Origin: DAITPV01 sp050692555 | Lineage (GTDB): Bacteria; Actinomycetota; UBA4738; CALAEC01 | Direction: 5' to 3' | DNA length: 64,000 nucleotides | NCBI GenBank assembly: GCA_050692555.1 | Contig: JBOGVS010000006.1 | Coordinates: 30,735 to 94,734 of the forward strand | Shown here: piece after piece, positions 7,924-16,073 of the stretch | Layout of the letters: every line of letters begins with the position of its first letter | How positions within the stretch are numbered: position 1 is the first letter of the stretch | Notes under the pieces: generated by a model | Told to the model about the DNA's origin: nothing | Seen by the model: only the letters and a program-made list of their open reading frames with translations | The model's database searches: none | Translations under genes and position numbers: made by a program

Positions 7924-10320
7924 ATGAGCGGAACCCACCGTACCTACGCACCGCACTCCATCGGTGAGCACGTCTTACGCCTTGGGCTGCTGGGAGTGGT
8001 CATTGGGTTCGGGTCCCTGATGTTCGCCGCGGCCCTGTTGCCGCCGATAGGGGCGGCAGGAAGAGCGGTCCAGAGGTTCGCCGACGAGTTCAACCAGATC
8101 GGCACCGACGTCGACCTCCACTTCCCCAGGATCCCGGAGCGATCCACGATCTACGCCGCCGACGGCTCGGTCCTAGCCACGCTGTTCCTCGACGAGAACC
8201 GGAAGATCGTCCGGCTCAACCAGGTTCCCGACCTGGCCCGGGACGCGGTGATCGCCATCGAGGACGACGAGTTCTACGAGCATCCCGGCCTGGACTTTCA
8301 GGGGATCATCCGGGCCCTGCTGGCCAACGTGCGGGCCGGTGAGATCGAGCAGGGCGCCTCTACGATCACCCAGCAGCTGGCCCGCAACGTGTTCTCGGTG
8401 ATCGGCAAGGAGGACACCCTGGCTCGCAAGATCCAGGAGGCCCGGGTGGCCATGCGCCTGGAGGAGCGCTACACGAAGGACCAGATCCTGGAGCTGTACC
8501 TGAACGAGGTCTATTTCGGGCGCGGCGTGTACGGGATCGGCACCGCCGCTGAGTACTACTTCGGCAAGAAGCCGGGCAAGCTCATCCTCCCGGAGGCCGC
8601 CATGCTCGCCGGGCTGATCTCATCCCCGGAGACCTACTCGCCGGTGAACGATCCCGGCGCGGCCATGGGGCGGAGGAACGTGGTCATCGACCGCATGGCC
8701 GATCTGGGGATGGTCGGACTGGAGGAAGCGAACGCGGCCAAGGCCACCGACCTGGGCCTGGACATCACCGAGGTGGGGAACGAGGACGCCCGGTTCCCCT
8801 TCTTCGTGGAGTACCTGAAGGCCCAGATCCTGGACGATCCCCGCTTCGGTCCGACCCGCAAGGCCAGGATCAAGACCCTGTTCCAGGGGGGTCTGAAGAT
8901 CTACACGACGCTGGATCCCGCGCTCCAGCGGGCCGGTGAGGCCATCGTCCGTAACCATCTCCCGGCCCCCTCGGACCCCGAGGGCGCCATGGCCTCCGTC
9001 GACGTCCGAACCGGAGCGGTCAAGGCCCTGGTGGCCAGCACCGAGTTCGAGGACTCCCAGGTCAACCTGGCCACCGGCCAGGGAGGCACGGGGCGGCAGT
9101 CGGGCTCGGCGTTCAAGCCCTTCACCCTGGTGGCCGCCCTCGAGCAGGGCATCCCCGTCGGCAAGGTGTACAAGGCCGCCTCGGGCCAGTACGTGGACTG
9201 CGGGGCATACGGGGGCCGGTACCAGGTGTTCAACGCGGGAGACGGAGGAGGGACCGGGTTCGTGGACCTGCGGACGGCCACGGCCGGCTCGATCAACGCG
9301 GTGTTCGTGCAGCTGGCCGTCGACGCGGGTGTGCCGAACGTGGTGGACGCCGCGCATCGGATGGGGATCGACAGTCCCCTCCCTCCCTATTGCTCGGTGA
9401 CCCTGGGGACCGCCGAGGTGACCCCGCTGGAGATGGCCTCCGCGTTCAGCACGCTGGCCCGGGATGGCGTGCACTGCGAGCCGTTCGCCATCACCAGCGT
9501 GGAGACGCGAACCGGGAAGCAGGTCCTGTCGCAGAAGCGCGGGGCGTGCGAGGAGGTCGTGGACCCCGACGTGGCCAACGACGTGGCCGGGCTCCTGGGG
9601 CTGGTGGTCGACCAGGGGACCGGCACCGCGGCGGCGTTGGGGAACTGGGACGTGTTCGGGAAGACCGGCACCACCAACGACTCCGCCGACGTGTGGTTCT
9701 CCGGTTGCACCCGGCAGATCTGCGCGGCGACCTGGGTGGGCCACCCCGAGGCCCGGGTTCCGATGCCGGGAGCCTACGGCGGCACCGTGGCCGCGCCGAT
9801 CTGGCACGACTTCATGCTTCGGGCCATGCAGGGGCTGGCGTCGCAGCCGCTCCCGGCCGCGCCCGTCCCCGAGCAGGCCCAGGTTCCCAGCGTCGTGGGA
9901 GCCACCGAGAAGGACGCCGTCGATGCCCTGGTGGACGCGAACTTCACCCCGATCGTGACCTCGGTGCCGGGCGTGGAACCGGCCGGAACCGTGGTGTCCC
10001 AGTCGCCGGGAGGAGGGGCCACGGTGACGGCGGGGAGCCGGGTGACCATCTCCGTCAGCGACGGGAAGGTGGCGGAGGCGCAGGTGCCGAACGTCGTGGG
10101 GCTGGACCGGACGACGGCAGCCGGCACGTTGCGCCAAGCAGGGTTCCGGGTGAACGTGGACATCGCCATCACCGACCAGCAGCAGTTCGACGGCATTGTC
10201 ACGGCCCAGACGCCAGAGCCCGGCACCTCTGTGGCCGAGGGGGCCACGGTGACGATCGCGGTAGCCGATTACAAGAAGCCGAAGCCCCCACCGGGTGGCA
10301 CCCCGCCCGACGGAACCTAG
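7924..10320 (+). CDS. Class A penicillin-binding protein with two PASTA domains
   Basis: A bifunctional peptidoglycan glycosyltransferase/transpeptidase of 798 residues anchored by one N-terminal membrane helix (VLRLGLLGVVIGFGSLMF). The GT51 domain has EDDEFYEHPGLDFQGIIRA and QGASTITQQLARN. The transpeptidase has SAFK (SxxK), SIN (SxN) and KTGTTN (KTG). Two C-terminal PASTA domains begin at QVPSVVGATEKDA and QVPNVVGLDRTTA; they bind muropeptide or beta-lactam stems in related proteins. The tail is Pro/Gly-rich. ATG 7924 precedes the cytoplasmic stub; there is no clear ribosome site, and a TATCCT box lies 24 bases upstream. The stop codon overlaps the convergent yqeY stop. Actinobacterial PonA-type enzyme. 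Confidence 0.95.
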   Translation: MSGTHRTYAPHSIGEHVLRLGLLGVVIGFGSLMFAAALLPPIGAAGRAVQRFADEFNQIGTDVDLHFPRIPERSTIYAADGSVLATLFLDENRKIVRLNQVPDLARDAVIAIEDDEFYEHPGLDFQGIIRALLANVRAGEIEQGASTITQQLARNVFSVIGKEDTLARKIQEARVAMRLEERYTKDQILELYLNEVYFGRGVYGIGTAAEYYFGKKPGKLILPEAAMLAGLISSPETYSPVNDPGAAMGRRNVVIDRMADLGMVGLEEANAAKATDLGLDITEVGNEDARFPFFVEYLKAQILDDPRFGPTRKARIKTLFQGGLKIYTTLDPALQRAGEAIVRNHLPAPSDPEGAMASVDVRTGAVKALVASTEFEDSQVNLATGQGGTGRQSGSAFKPFTLVAALEQGIPVGKVYKAASGQYVDCGAYGGRYQVFNAGDGGGTGFVDLRTATAGSINAVFVQLAVDAGVPNVVDAAHRMGIDSPLPPYCSVTLGTAEVTPLEMASAFSTLARDGVHCEPFAITSVETRTGKQVLSQKRGACEEVVDPDVANDVAGLLGLVVDQGTGTAAALGNWDVFGKTGTTNDSADVWFSGCTRQICAATWVGHPEARVPMPGAYGGTVAAPIWHDFMLRAMQGLASQPLPAAPVPEQAQVPSVVGATEKDAVDALVDANFTPIVTSVPGVEPAGTVVSQSPGGGATVTAGSRVTISVSDGKVAEAQVPNVVGLDRTTAAGTLRQAGFRVNVDIAITDQQQFDGIVTAQTPEPGTSVAEGATVTIAVADYKKPKPPPGGTPPDGT

Positions 10321-10790
10321 GGCCCGGAGCCCTCCGCTTCCGCTTCCGCCAGGCGTTCTCGCACCCGGCGGTTGACCTCCCGTCCATCCACGCCGCCCTG
10401 GGCCTTCCCCATCACCCGGCCCATGACCTTCCCCACGTCGCCGGGGCCGGTGGCTCCGGTCGCCGCGATGGCCTCGTCGATCAGCGCATCGATCTCCTGG
10501 TCCGAGAGACCGGCGGGCAAGAACTCCTCCAGGACCGCCTGCTCGGCCCGCTCCTTCTCGGCCAGGTCGGTGCGGCTTCCCCCCTCGTAGGCCTCCGCGG
10601 CCTCCCGCCGGCGCTTGACCTCGCGGCGCACCACCTGGACGAGCTCCTCCTCGGTGAGGTCGTGGCCCAGCTCGACCTCCCGGTTGCGGACCCCGGCCGC
10701 CAGCAGCCGGAGGGTGGCCAGCCGGATGCGGTCGCCGGCCTTGAGGGCCTTCTTGATCCCCTCGGTCAGCCGGTCGCTCACCTCGCCCAC
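10317..10790 (-). CDS. GatB/YqeY domain protein
   Basis: A 157-residue protein made almost entirely of the YqeY domain: an N-terminal helix (LTEGIKKALKAGDRIRLATL), EELVQVVRREVKRRREAAEAY, then EEFLPAGLSDQEIDALIDEA and KVMGRVMGKAQGGVDGREVN. The domain is related to the tail of GatB and is thought to be tRNA-binding; the cellular role is not settled. GTG 10790 has GGAGGG six bases upstream. The gene is convergent with the PBP gene (stops overlap) and divergent from the metallophosphoesterase gene 15 bases away. Confidence 0.92.
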   Translation of the reverse strand: MGEVSDRLTEGIKKALKAGDRIRLATLRLLAAGVRNREVELGHDLTEEELVQVVRREVKRRREAAEAYEGGSRTDLAEKERAEQAVLEEFLPAGLSDQEIDALIDEAIAATGATGPGDVGKVMGRVMGKAQGGVDGREVNRRVRERLAEAEAEGSGP

Positions 10791-10796
10791 TACAAT
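10791..10796 (+). promoter_or_regulatory. -10 box (TACAAT) for a leaderless gene
   Basis: TACAAT ends 9 bases before GTG 10806, with no ribosome site between. It sits in the 15-base gap to the divergent yqeY gene. Confidence 0.5.
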
Positions 10797-10805
10797 CCCT
10801 CCACC

Positions 10806-11708
10806 GTGCTCGGCGCCCTGTTCATCGTGCTGCTCGTCGTCGGCCTGGCGATCGTCGCGTACGCGGTGTTCGTGGAGCGGCGCTGGTACCGCCTGGGCCG
10901 GTACCGGCTCGACATCCTACCGGGGGGCCGGCGCCTCGACGTTCTCCATCTCTCGGATCTGCACATCACCCGGGGCCAGGAGGACAAGGGCCGGTTCCTG
11001 GCTTCGTTGCCGCGTGCTGACATCACCGTGGTGACCGGCGATGTGCTGGGCGAGCCCGAGGCGGTGGAACTGGCGGTGCGGATGCTCCGGCCGGTACAGG
11101 GCCGGCTGGCTTCGTTGTTCGTGCTGGGCTCCAACGACCTGTACGTCCCCCGGCCCCTCAACTACATCCACTACTTCGTCCCACCGCGGCTCCGGAAGCG
11201 GCGGCCGGCCCGGAGCGGACGGGCACACGAGCTGGTCCGGGCCCTGGAGCGCGAAGGGTGGGTGCACCTGGCGAATCGCAAGTACGAGCGCCGCACGGAC
11301 GGGCTGCGGATGGAGATCGTGGGCCTGGACGACCCTCACGTCCATCGCAGTGACATCCGGGTGGCGGCCCGGGAGCAGCCGGGCGCGTTCGGCCTGGCGG
11401 TGGTGCACTCGCCGGATCCGGCCCCCGAGCTGGTGGCTCTGGGCTACGACCTCGTGGTCGCCGGGCACACCCATGGAGGACAGGTGCGGCTTCCGCTCGC
11501 AGGTGCGCTGGTGACGAACTGCACGATCCCAACCCGGCTGGCCAAGGGACTGGCCCGCCTGGGGCCGGCCTACCTCCACGTCTCCCCGGGGCTGGGGACC
11601 AGCAAGTTCGCCCCGTTCCGGCTGCTGTGCCGCCCGGAGGCCACCCTCCTCGAGCTCCGCGAGCGAGGAGAGCTAGGCCGATCCGGCGGCGATCCGCCGG
11701 AACGCTGA
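10806..11708 (+). CDS. Membrane-anchored metallophosphoesterase
   Basis: A 300-residue calcineurin-like phosphoesterase of the YkuE/YaeI type. One membrane helix (LGALFIVLLVVGLAIVAYAVF) is followed by the metal motifs in order: DLHI (DxH), TGDV (GD), GSND (in place of the common GNHD), and GHTHGGQ. Relatives act on UDP-diacylglucosamine or other phosphoesters at the membrane; the substrate here is unknown. GTG 10806 is chosen because a TACAAT box ends 9 bases upstream (leaderless). The 3' end overlaps the convergent glycosyltransferase gene by 36 bases. The GSND variant is the only departure from the family pattern. Confidence 0.88.
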   Translation: MLGALFIVLLVVGLAIVAYAVFVERRWYRLGRYRLDILPGGRRLDVLHLSDLHITRGQEDKGRFLASLPRADITVVTGDVLGEPEAVELAVRMLRPVQGRLASLFVLGSNDLYVPRPLNYIHYFVPPRLRKRRPARSGRAHELVRALEREGWVHLANRKYERRTDGLRMEIVGLDDPHVHRSDIRVAAREQPGAFGLAVVHSPDPAPELVALGYDLVVAGHTHGGQVRLPLAGALVTNCTIPTRLAKGLARLGPAYLHVSPGLGTSKFAPFRLLCRPEATLLELRERGELGRSGGDPPER

Positions 11709-12707
11709 GTCGTACGCGTCGATCATGGTCTCGGCGGAGAACAGCTCCTCCACCCGCTTCCGGCAGGCGCGGGGATCGATCTGGTCAAGCTGCTTGATCG
11801 CCTTGGCCGCGGCGGTTTCGTAGTCCTCCACCGGGACGATGAACCCGGTCTCCCCGTCGGCCACCACCTCCGGGACCGAGCCCCGAGGGGTGGCGATGAC
11901 CGGCGTCCCCGAGCTCATCGCTTCGGTCATCACCAGGCCGAACGGCTCGTCCCAGTCGATCGGAAACAGCACGGCCCTGGCCCGGCCGATCAGATCCACC
12001 TTCTGCTCGTGGGGGATCTCCTGGAGGACCTCCGTGCCCGGCGGGAGGATCGGCTGGACGTCCTTCTCCCAGTGGGTCCGCTCCACCGGCTCGGCGATCT
12101 TCACCGCCATCACCAGGGGAAGCCCGGCCGCCTCGGCCGCCCGGACGGCTCTGACCGGACCCTTGTCCGGGTTGACCCGCCCGAGGAACAGGAGGAAGTC
12201 CTCTTTCTCTTCGCGGAACGGGTACTGCTCGATGTCGATGCCGTTGTAGATCACCCCCGCGTAGCGGAGGTCGGGCATCATGTCCCGCTGCGCCCGGCTG
12301 AGCGCCACGAACCACACCCGGTCCGCCACGGCCTCGTAGATCTTCTGCATCTCGGGAGTGAACGACCGGTGGAGGGTGTGCACCACCGGGACGTCGACCA
12401 GCCGGGCGGCCACCATCCCCGACCAGTACGTGTGCTGATGGAGGAGGTCGAACCGGGACGGGTCCCGGTGCGCCAGCAGCTGCTGCACGGTGTCGTGCCA
12501 GATCGAGTTGTTGAACATGGGTCCGGGAGCGATCTCGAACGCGAACTCGAGGTCGGCGCGGGTGGTGGAGTCTCCGGTGGCGAACAGGGTCACGTCGTGT
12601 CCTCGGTCCACCAGACCGTCGGACAGGAGCGAGACCACCAACTCGATCCCCCCATATCCCTTGGGGGGTACGCAGACCCACGGAGGAGCGATCTGAGCGA
12701 TCCGCAT
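11673..12707 (-). CDS. Glycosyltransferase family 4 protein
   Basis: A 344-residue GT-B enzyme. The start MRIAQIAPPWVCVPPKGYGG contains the nucleotide-sugar/acceptor loop, DLLHQHTYWSG lies in the first lobe, and FLGRVNPDKGPVRAVRAAE and PFGLVMTEAMSSGTPVIATP (the E-x7-E donor motif region) lie in the second. It transfers sugar from a nucleotide-activated donor, retaining the anomer; donor and acceptor are unknown. The next gene over, divergent, encodes a GT-A enzyme of the glucosylglycerate/mannosylglycerate synthase type, so a compatible-solute or glycolipid role is possible but not shown. ATG 12707 has no obvious ribosome site. Confidence 0.88.
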   Translation of the reverse strand: MRIAQIAPPWVCVPPKGYGGIELVVSLLSDGLVDRGHDVTLFATGDSTTRADLEFAFEIAPGPMFNNSIWHDTVQQLLAHRDPSRFDLLHQHTYWSGMVAARLVDVPVVHTLHRSFTPEMQKIYEAVADRVWFVALSRAQRDMMPDLRYAGVIYNGIDIEQYPFREEKEDFLLFLGRVNPDKGPVRAVRAAEAAGLPLVMAVKIAEPVERTHWEKDVQPILPPGTEVLQEIPHEQKVDLIGRARAVLFPIDWDEPFGLVMTEAMSSGTPVIATPRGSVPEVVADGETGFIVPVEDYETAAAKAIKQLDQIDPRACRKRVEELFSAETMIDAYDSAFRRIAAGSA

Positions 12708-12755
12708 GGTTGCGGCCGGCGGCCGAGGCTATGCTAGCAGCGGGAGGCGGACACC

Positions 12756-14141
12756 ACGCCGGACGGACGGGAACCGAACACCGAGGACCTCCTTCCACCG
12801 GAGGTCCGGCAGCAGATCGAGCGAATCGGGGAGGCCGACATCCTGGTCGGGATCCCCTGCTTCAACAATGAGGACACCGTCGGTGGAGTGGTCACCGCGG
12901 TGGAAGCCGGGCTCCGCAAGCACTTCCCCGCCCATCGCGCGGTGATCTGCGCATCCGACGGCGGCTCCACGGACCGGACTCGCGAAGTGGTGGCGGCGGC
13001 CCGGGTCGGCGACCAGGCGGAGCGCCTTCTGGTCCCCCCGGCCACCCCCGTCCCTCAGAAGGTCCTGCTCCGGTATCGAGGCCCCCCGGGGAAAGGAAGC
13101 GCGTTCCGCTCGATCTTCGAGGTGGCCCGACGGCTCGGCGTGGGTGCCTGCGCCGTGGTCGACGCGGACCTCCGGAGCATCACCCCGTACTGGCTCGACC
13201 GGATGCTCACCCCCGTGGTCCACCTGGGGTACGCCTTCGTGGCCCCGGTGTACTCGCGTCACAAGCACGACGGGACCATCACCAACTCCCTGGCCTATCC
13301 GGTGAACACCGCGCTGTACGGGGTCCGGATCCGCCAGCCGATCGGCGGCGAGTTCGCCTTCTCCGGGGACCTGGCCTCGTTCTACGCCGACCAGGACGTG
13401 TGGACCTCGGACGTGGCCCGGTTCGGGATCGACATCTGGATGACCACGGTGGCCGTGGTGGAAGGGTACCGGACCTGCCAGGCCATCCTGGGAGCGAAGC
13501 TCCACGACCCCAAGGACCCCGGCAAGGATCTCGGGCCCATGTTCCGGCAGGTGGTCGGGAGCCTGTTCGCCCTGGCGGGCCGGTATCGGGACCGGTGGGG
13601 AGAGATCGATACCGTGACCACCCCGCCCACGTTCGGGTTCCGCGCGGCGTTCACCGCCGAGCCCGTGCACGTCTCCGTGGCCCGGCTCCACTGGAAGTTC
13701 GTGGAGGGCTACGTGCGGCATCACCGGCTGTGGGAACGGGTCCTGTCCGAGACTTCGCTGGACGGCGTGGAGCGCGCGGTGTCCGAGGCTTCGGAGAGCA
13801 CCGAGGGGCTCAGCCTGGACGCCGGGCTGTGGACCACCATCGTGTACGACTACCTGGTGGCCTACAACGCCAGGGAGGCCGAGCCCGGGGAGCTGCTCGA
13901 CTCCCTGATCCCCCTGTACTTCGCCCGGACCGCCTCCTTCGTGGCCGAGACTCGCGACGAGACCGACGAACAGGCCGAGGCCCGGATCGAAGCCGGTGTC
14001 GATCTGGCGATCGAGATGAAGCCGTATCTCCGAGAACGGTGGGCCCGCCTGGCCGTCCCTGCCCGATCCCTGGACGAGCAGCCCGTCCCCGAAGACGGCG
14101 AGCCCGTCGAGGTAGCGCTGGCCGCCGAACGCGCCGAGTAG
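12756..14141 (+). CDS. GT-A glycosyltransferase (glucosylglycerate/mannosylglycerate synthase-like), start codon unclear
   Basis: The GT-A nucleotide-sugar fold is visible: DILVGIPCFNNEDTVGGVV, CASDGGSTDRTREVV, GKGSAFRSIFEVARRLG, VVDADLRSI (DxD motif), then an acceptor region with PIGGEFAFSGDLASFY. This layout resembles GpgS/MgsA-type synthases and mycobacterial relatives. The first ATG/GTG in frame is GTG 12888, which falls inside the conserved fold. The frame is open back to 12738. ACG 12756 has CGGGAGGCGG upstream at good spacing and gives a typical N-terminus (DLLPPEVRQQIERIGEADIL). I therefore place the start at this unusual codon, tentatively. Either a rare ACG start, a mutated ATG or a sequence error is present. 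A compatible-solute role is inference. Confidence 0.75.
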   Translation, partial: TPDGREPNTEDLLPPEVRQQIERIGEADILVGIPCFNNEDTVGGVVTAVEAGLRKHFPAHRAVICASDGGSTDRTREVVAAARVGDQAERLLVPPATPVPQKVLLRYRGPPGKGSAFRSIFEVARRLGVGACAVVDADLRSITPYWLDRMLTPVVHLGYAFVAPVYSRHKHDGTITNSLAYPVNTALYGVRIRQPIGGEFAFSGDLASFYADQDVWTSDVARFGIDIWMTTVAVVEGYRTCQAILGAKLHDPKDPGKDLGPMFRQVVGSLFALAGRYRDRWGEIDTVTTPPTFGFRAAFTAEPVHVSVARLHWKFVEGYVRHHRLWERVLSETSLDGVERAVSEASESTEGLSLDAGLWTTIVYDYLVAYNAREAEPGELLDSLIPLYFARTASFVAETRDETDEQAEARIEAGVDLAIEMKPYLRERWARLAVPARSLDEQPVPEDGEPVEVALAAERAE

Positions 14142-14191
14142 CGGGAACCCTCCACCCCCCTCCTCCGTCCAACGCTCGAGGAGGTGGTCAG

Positions 14192-15235
14192 ATGCGCAAG
14201 GTGATTGTGGGACTGGGAACGGCCCTGTTCCTCGGAGCGGCGGCACCCGCGTGGGCCTGTGGCGGGTTGATCGCTCCGAACGGTGCCATCGGTCTGGTGA
14301 AGACGTCGACGCTGTCCGCGTACGTGGACGGCGTCGAGCATTACGTCACCCAGTTCGAGTTCGCCGGGGCCGAAGGCGAGTTCGGCTCGATCGTCCCCCT
14401 TCCCGACGTGCCCTCGAAGATCCGCAAGGGCGGGGGGTGGACCCTGGAGCGCCTGGCCATCGAGGTCCAGCCGCCGGTCCTGGAATTCGCCGCGACGGCG
14501 GGTGCGGCCGATGCGGCTCCCCGAAGCGTGGAGGTCCTGGCCGAGAAGCAGGTCGGCGCCCTGGACATCACGATCCTTCGGGGCGGCGGCGACGCGGTCG
14601 GGGACTGGGCCCGGGACAACGGGTTCGACCTGTCGCCCGACACTCCGGAGGTCCTGGACTTCTACGCCGCGCGGAGCCCCATCTTCATGGCCGCGAAGTT
14701 CGACGCCACCGAGGCGGCCCGGCGAGGCCTCGAGGTGGGCGAGGGGACCTCGATCCACCTGTCGATCCCCACGGACGACCCGTGGGTTCCCCTGCGGATC
14801 CTGGCCCTGGGCCAGTCCGGCGACGCGCAGATCGAGGCCGACGTGTTTCTTCTGACCGAGCGGGAGCCGACCCTGCTGCCCGCGCCGTCCGGGTCGGGCG
14901 AATACGTGGAGCGGGACGGTCTCTTGATCTCCCGGAGCGAGCCGGCCAGCGAGTTCCTGCTGACCGACCTTGCGAGCGACCGGGGCATGCAGTGGCTGCC
15001 GACCGACGACATGTGGTTCACCTACCTCGAGGTGAACGAGCAGGCCGACGAGCTCACCTACGACCTGGCCATCGACGTGTCCGGCCGGGACGCGCCTTCG
15101 TGGGTCGACGCCGGGCTCTCGGGGCCGGTGCCGGCCGGACGCACCGCGCTGCTCTGGCCGGCCGTGGCCGCCTTCGGCCTGGCCGCGGTCCTGCTGGTGA
15201 TCGTGGCCGGCCGGCGAGCCGTTCGCACGGCATGA
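14192..15235 (+). CDS. DUF2330 domain protein, secreted and membrane-anchored
   Basis: A 347-residue protein with an excellent ribosome site (GAGGAGGTGGTCAG before ATG). It has a signal peptide ending in PAWA, then CGGLIAPNGAIGLVKTSTLS, which is the DUF2330 start with its conserved Cys-Gly-Gly. It ends in a C-terminal membrane helix (LLWPAVAAFGLAAVLLVIVAG) with a short basic tail. The domain would face the outside. Function is unknown in the family. The stop overlaps the start of the cupredoxin lipoprotein gene (ATGA), so the two are translationally coupled and probably act together. Confidence 0.88.
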   Translation: MRKVIVGLGTALFLGAAAPAWACGGLIAPNGAIGLVKTSTLSAYVDGVEHYVTQFEFAGAEGEFGSIVPLPDVPSKIRKGGGWTLERLAIEVQPPVLEFAATAGAADAAPRSVEVLAEKQVGALDITILRGGGDAVGDWARDNGFDLSPDTPEVLDFYAARSPIFMAAKFDATEAARRGLEVGEGTSIHLSIPTDDPWVPLRILALGQSGDAQIEADVFLLTEREPTLLPAPSGSGEYVERDGLLISRSEPASEFLLTDLASDRGMQWLPTDDMWFTYLEVNEQADELTYDLAIDVSGRDAPSWVDAGLSGPVPAGRTALLWPAVAAFGLAAVLLVIVAGRRAVRTA

Positions 15236-15627
15236 AGCCACGGGTCGTTGCGCTGCTGGGGGCGGCCGTCGTGGCGGCCGCCCCCGCGGCGTGCTCAGAG
15301 GGGATCCGGACCATCGAGGTGACCATCGAGCACTCCAGGTTCCTCCCCGGCAACCTGGGGATCGATCCGGGAGAGACCGTTCGCTTCGTGATCAGCAACG
15401 GCGACCCCATCAACCACGAGTTCATCCTCGGTGATCAGGCCGTACAGGATCGCCACGAGGTCGGCCACGAACCCCACGGCGCCATCCCCGGTGAGATCTC
15501 GGTCCCCGCGGGGGAAACAGCGGCCACCACGTACACGTTCCCCGGCATCGAGCGGGAGCTCCTGTACGGCTGCCACCTCCCGGGGCACTGGGACTACGGG
15601 ATGCGGGGCACCGTCCGGGTCGGCTGA
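15232..15627 (+). CDS. Cupredoxin-like lipoprotein
   Basis: A 131-residue lipoprotein: signal sequence with lipobox-like PAACSEG, then a small blue-copper fold. Putative type 1 copper ligands are the His in NHEFILGD, then Cys and His in LYGCHLPGHWDYGM, with the Met of YGM as axial ligand. This H...C...H...M order is complete. It would be an extracytoplasmic electron carrier or copper-binding protein. It is coupled to the DUF2330 gene by an ATGA overlap; nothing else on copper metabolism lies nearby. Confidence 0.85.
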   Translation: MKPRVVALLGAAVVAAAPAACSEGIRTIEVTIEHSRFLPGNLGIDPGETVRFVISNGDPINHEFILGDQAVQDRHEVGHEPHGAIPGEISVPAGETAATTYTFPGIERELLYGCHLPGHWDYGMRGTVRVG

Positions 15628-15656
15628 GGCCGCGGTCTGGCCCAGGGCCGGGACGA

Positions 15657-15662
15657 TACAAT
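15657..15662 (+). promoter_or_regulatory. -10 box (TACAAT) of the tRNA-Pro gene
   Basis: TACAAT lies 24 bases before the mature tRNA 5' end, consistent with a short precursor leader. Confidence 0.5.
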
Positions 15663-15686
15663 CGGAGCTCGCGCCGAAGGCGCGGA

Positions 15687-15760
15687 CGGGACGTAGCGCA
15701 GCTTGGTAGCGCGCAGCGTTCGGGACGCTGAGGTCGCGGGTTCAAATCCCGCCGTCCCGA
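15687..15760 (+). tRNA. tRNA-Pro (anticodon CGG)
   Basis: A full cloverleaf. The acceptor stem CGGGACG pairs with CGTCCCG; the D arm is GCGCAGCTTGGTAGCGC; the anticodon stem CAGCG/CGCTG has loop TTCGGGA (anticodon CGG at 15721-15723); the T arm is GCGGG-TTCAAAT-CCCGC; the discriminator is A. CCA is not encoded. It reads proline codon CCG. Confidence 0.97.
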
Positions 15761-15770
15761 CCTCACCCCC

Positions 15771-15776
15771 TAGACT
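15771..15776 (+). promoter_or_regulatory. -10 box (TAGACT) for a leaderless gene
   Basis: TAGACT ends 6 bases before ATG 15783, and no ribosome site is present. Confidence 0.5.
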
Positions 15777-15782
15777 CTGCCC

Positions 15783-16073
15783 ATGCAGCTGGCGGAGCTC
15801 CAAGACCTCATGCGCCGAACGTACCTGGAGCGTGATCACCGGCGCGGGATCGACGGTACGTTCCGGCGGATGGTGGAGGAGGTCGGAGAGCTGGCCCGCA
15901 CCCTCCGCCACGACGACCCGCCGGCCCGCCTCGAGGAGCTCTCGGATGTGCTGGCCTGGCTCGCCTCCCTGGCGAACCTCGCCGGCGTGGACCTCGAGGA
16001 GGCCGCCGCCCGCTACGCGGACGGGTGCCCGAAGTGTGGCGCGATCCCTTGCCGGTGCGTGTTCGGGCCGTGA
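15783..16073 (+). CDS. MazG-like NTP pyrophosphohydrolase with C-terminal zinc ribbon
   Basis: A 96-residue all-alpha NTP-PPase. It shows the metal motif of the family (MVEEVGELAR, then RLEELSDVLAWLASLANLAG, matching ExxE...ExxD) and a C-terminal Cys cluster CPKCGAIPCRC that probably binds zinc. Such enzymes hydrolyse non-canonical or excess nucleoside triphosphates; the substrate here is unknown. The ATG lies 6 bases after TAGACT (leaderless), and the stop overlaps the start of the usp gene (GTGA), suggesting an operon. Confidence 0.85.
   Translation: MQLAELQDLMRRTYLERDHRRGIDGTFRRMVEEVGELARTLRHDDPPARLEELSDVLAWLASLANLAGVDLEEAAARYADGCPKCGAIPCRCVFGP

Noticed and set aside
8620..10137. Long minus-strand frame across the PBP transpeptidase and PASTA region
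   Set aside because: Mirror of the PBP coding bias; no domain or start signal.
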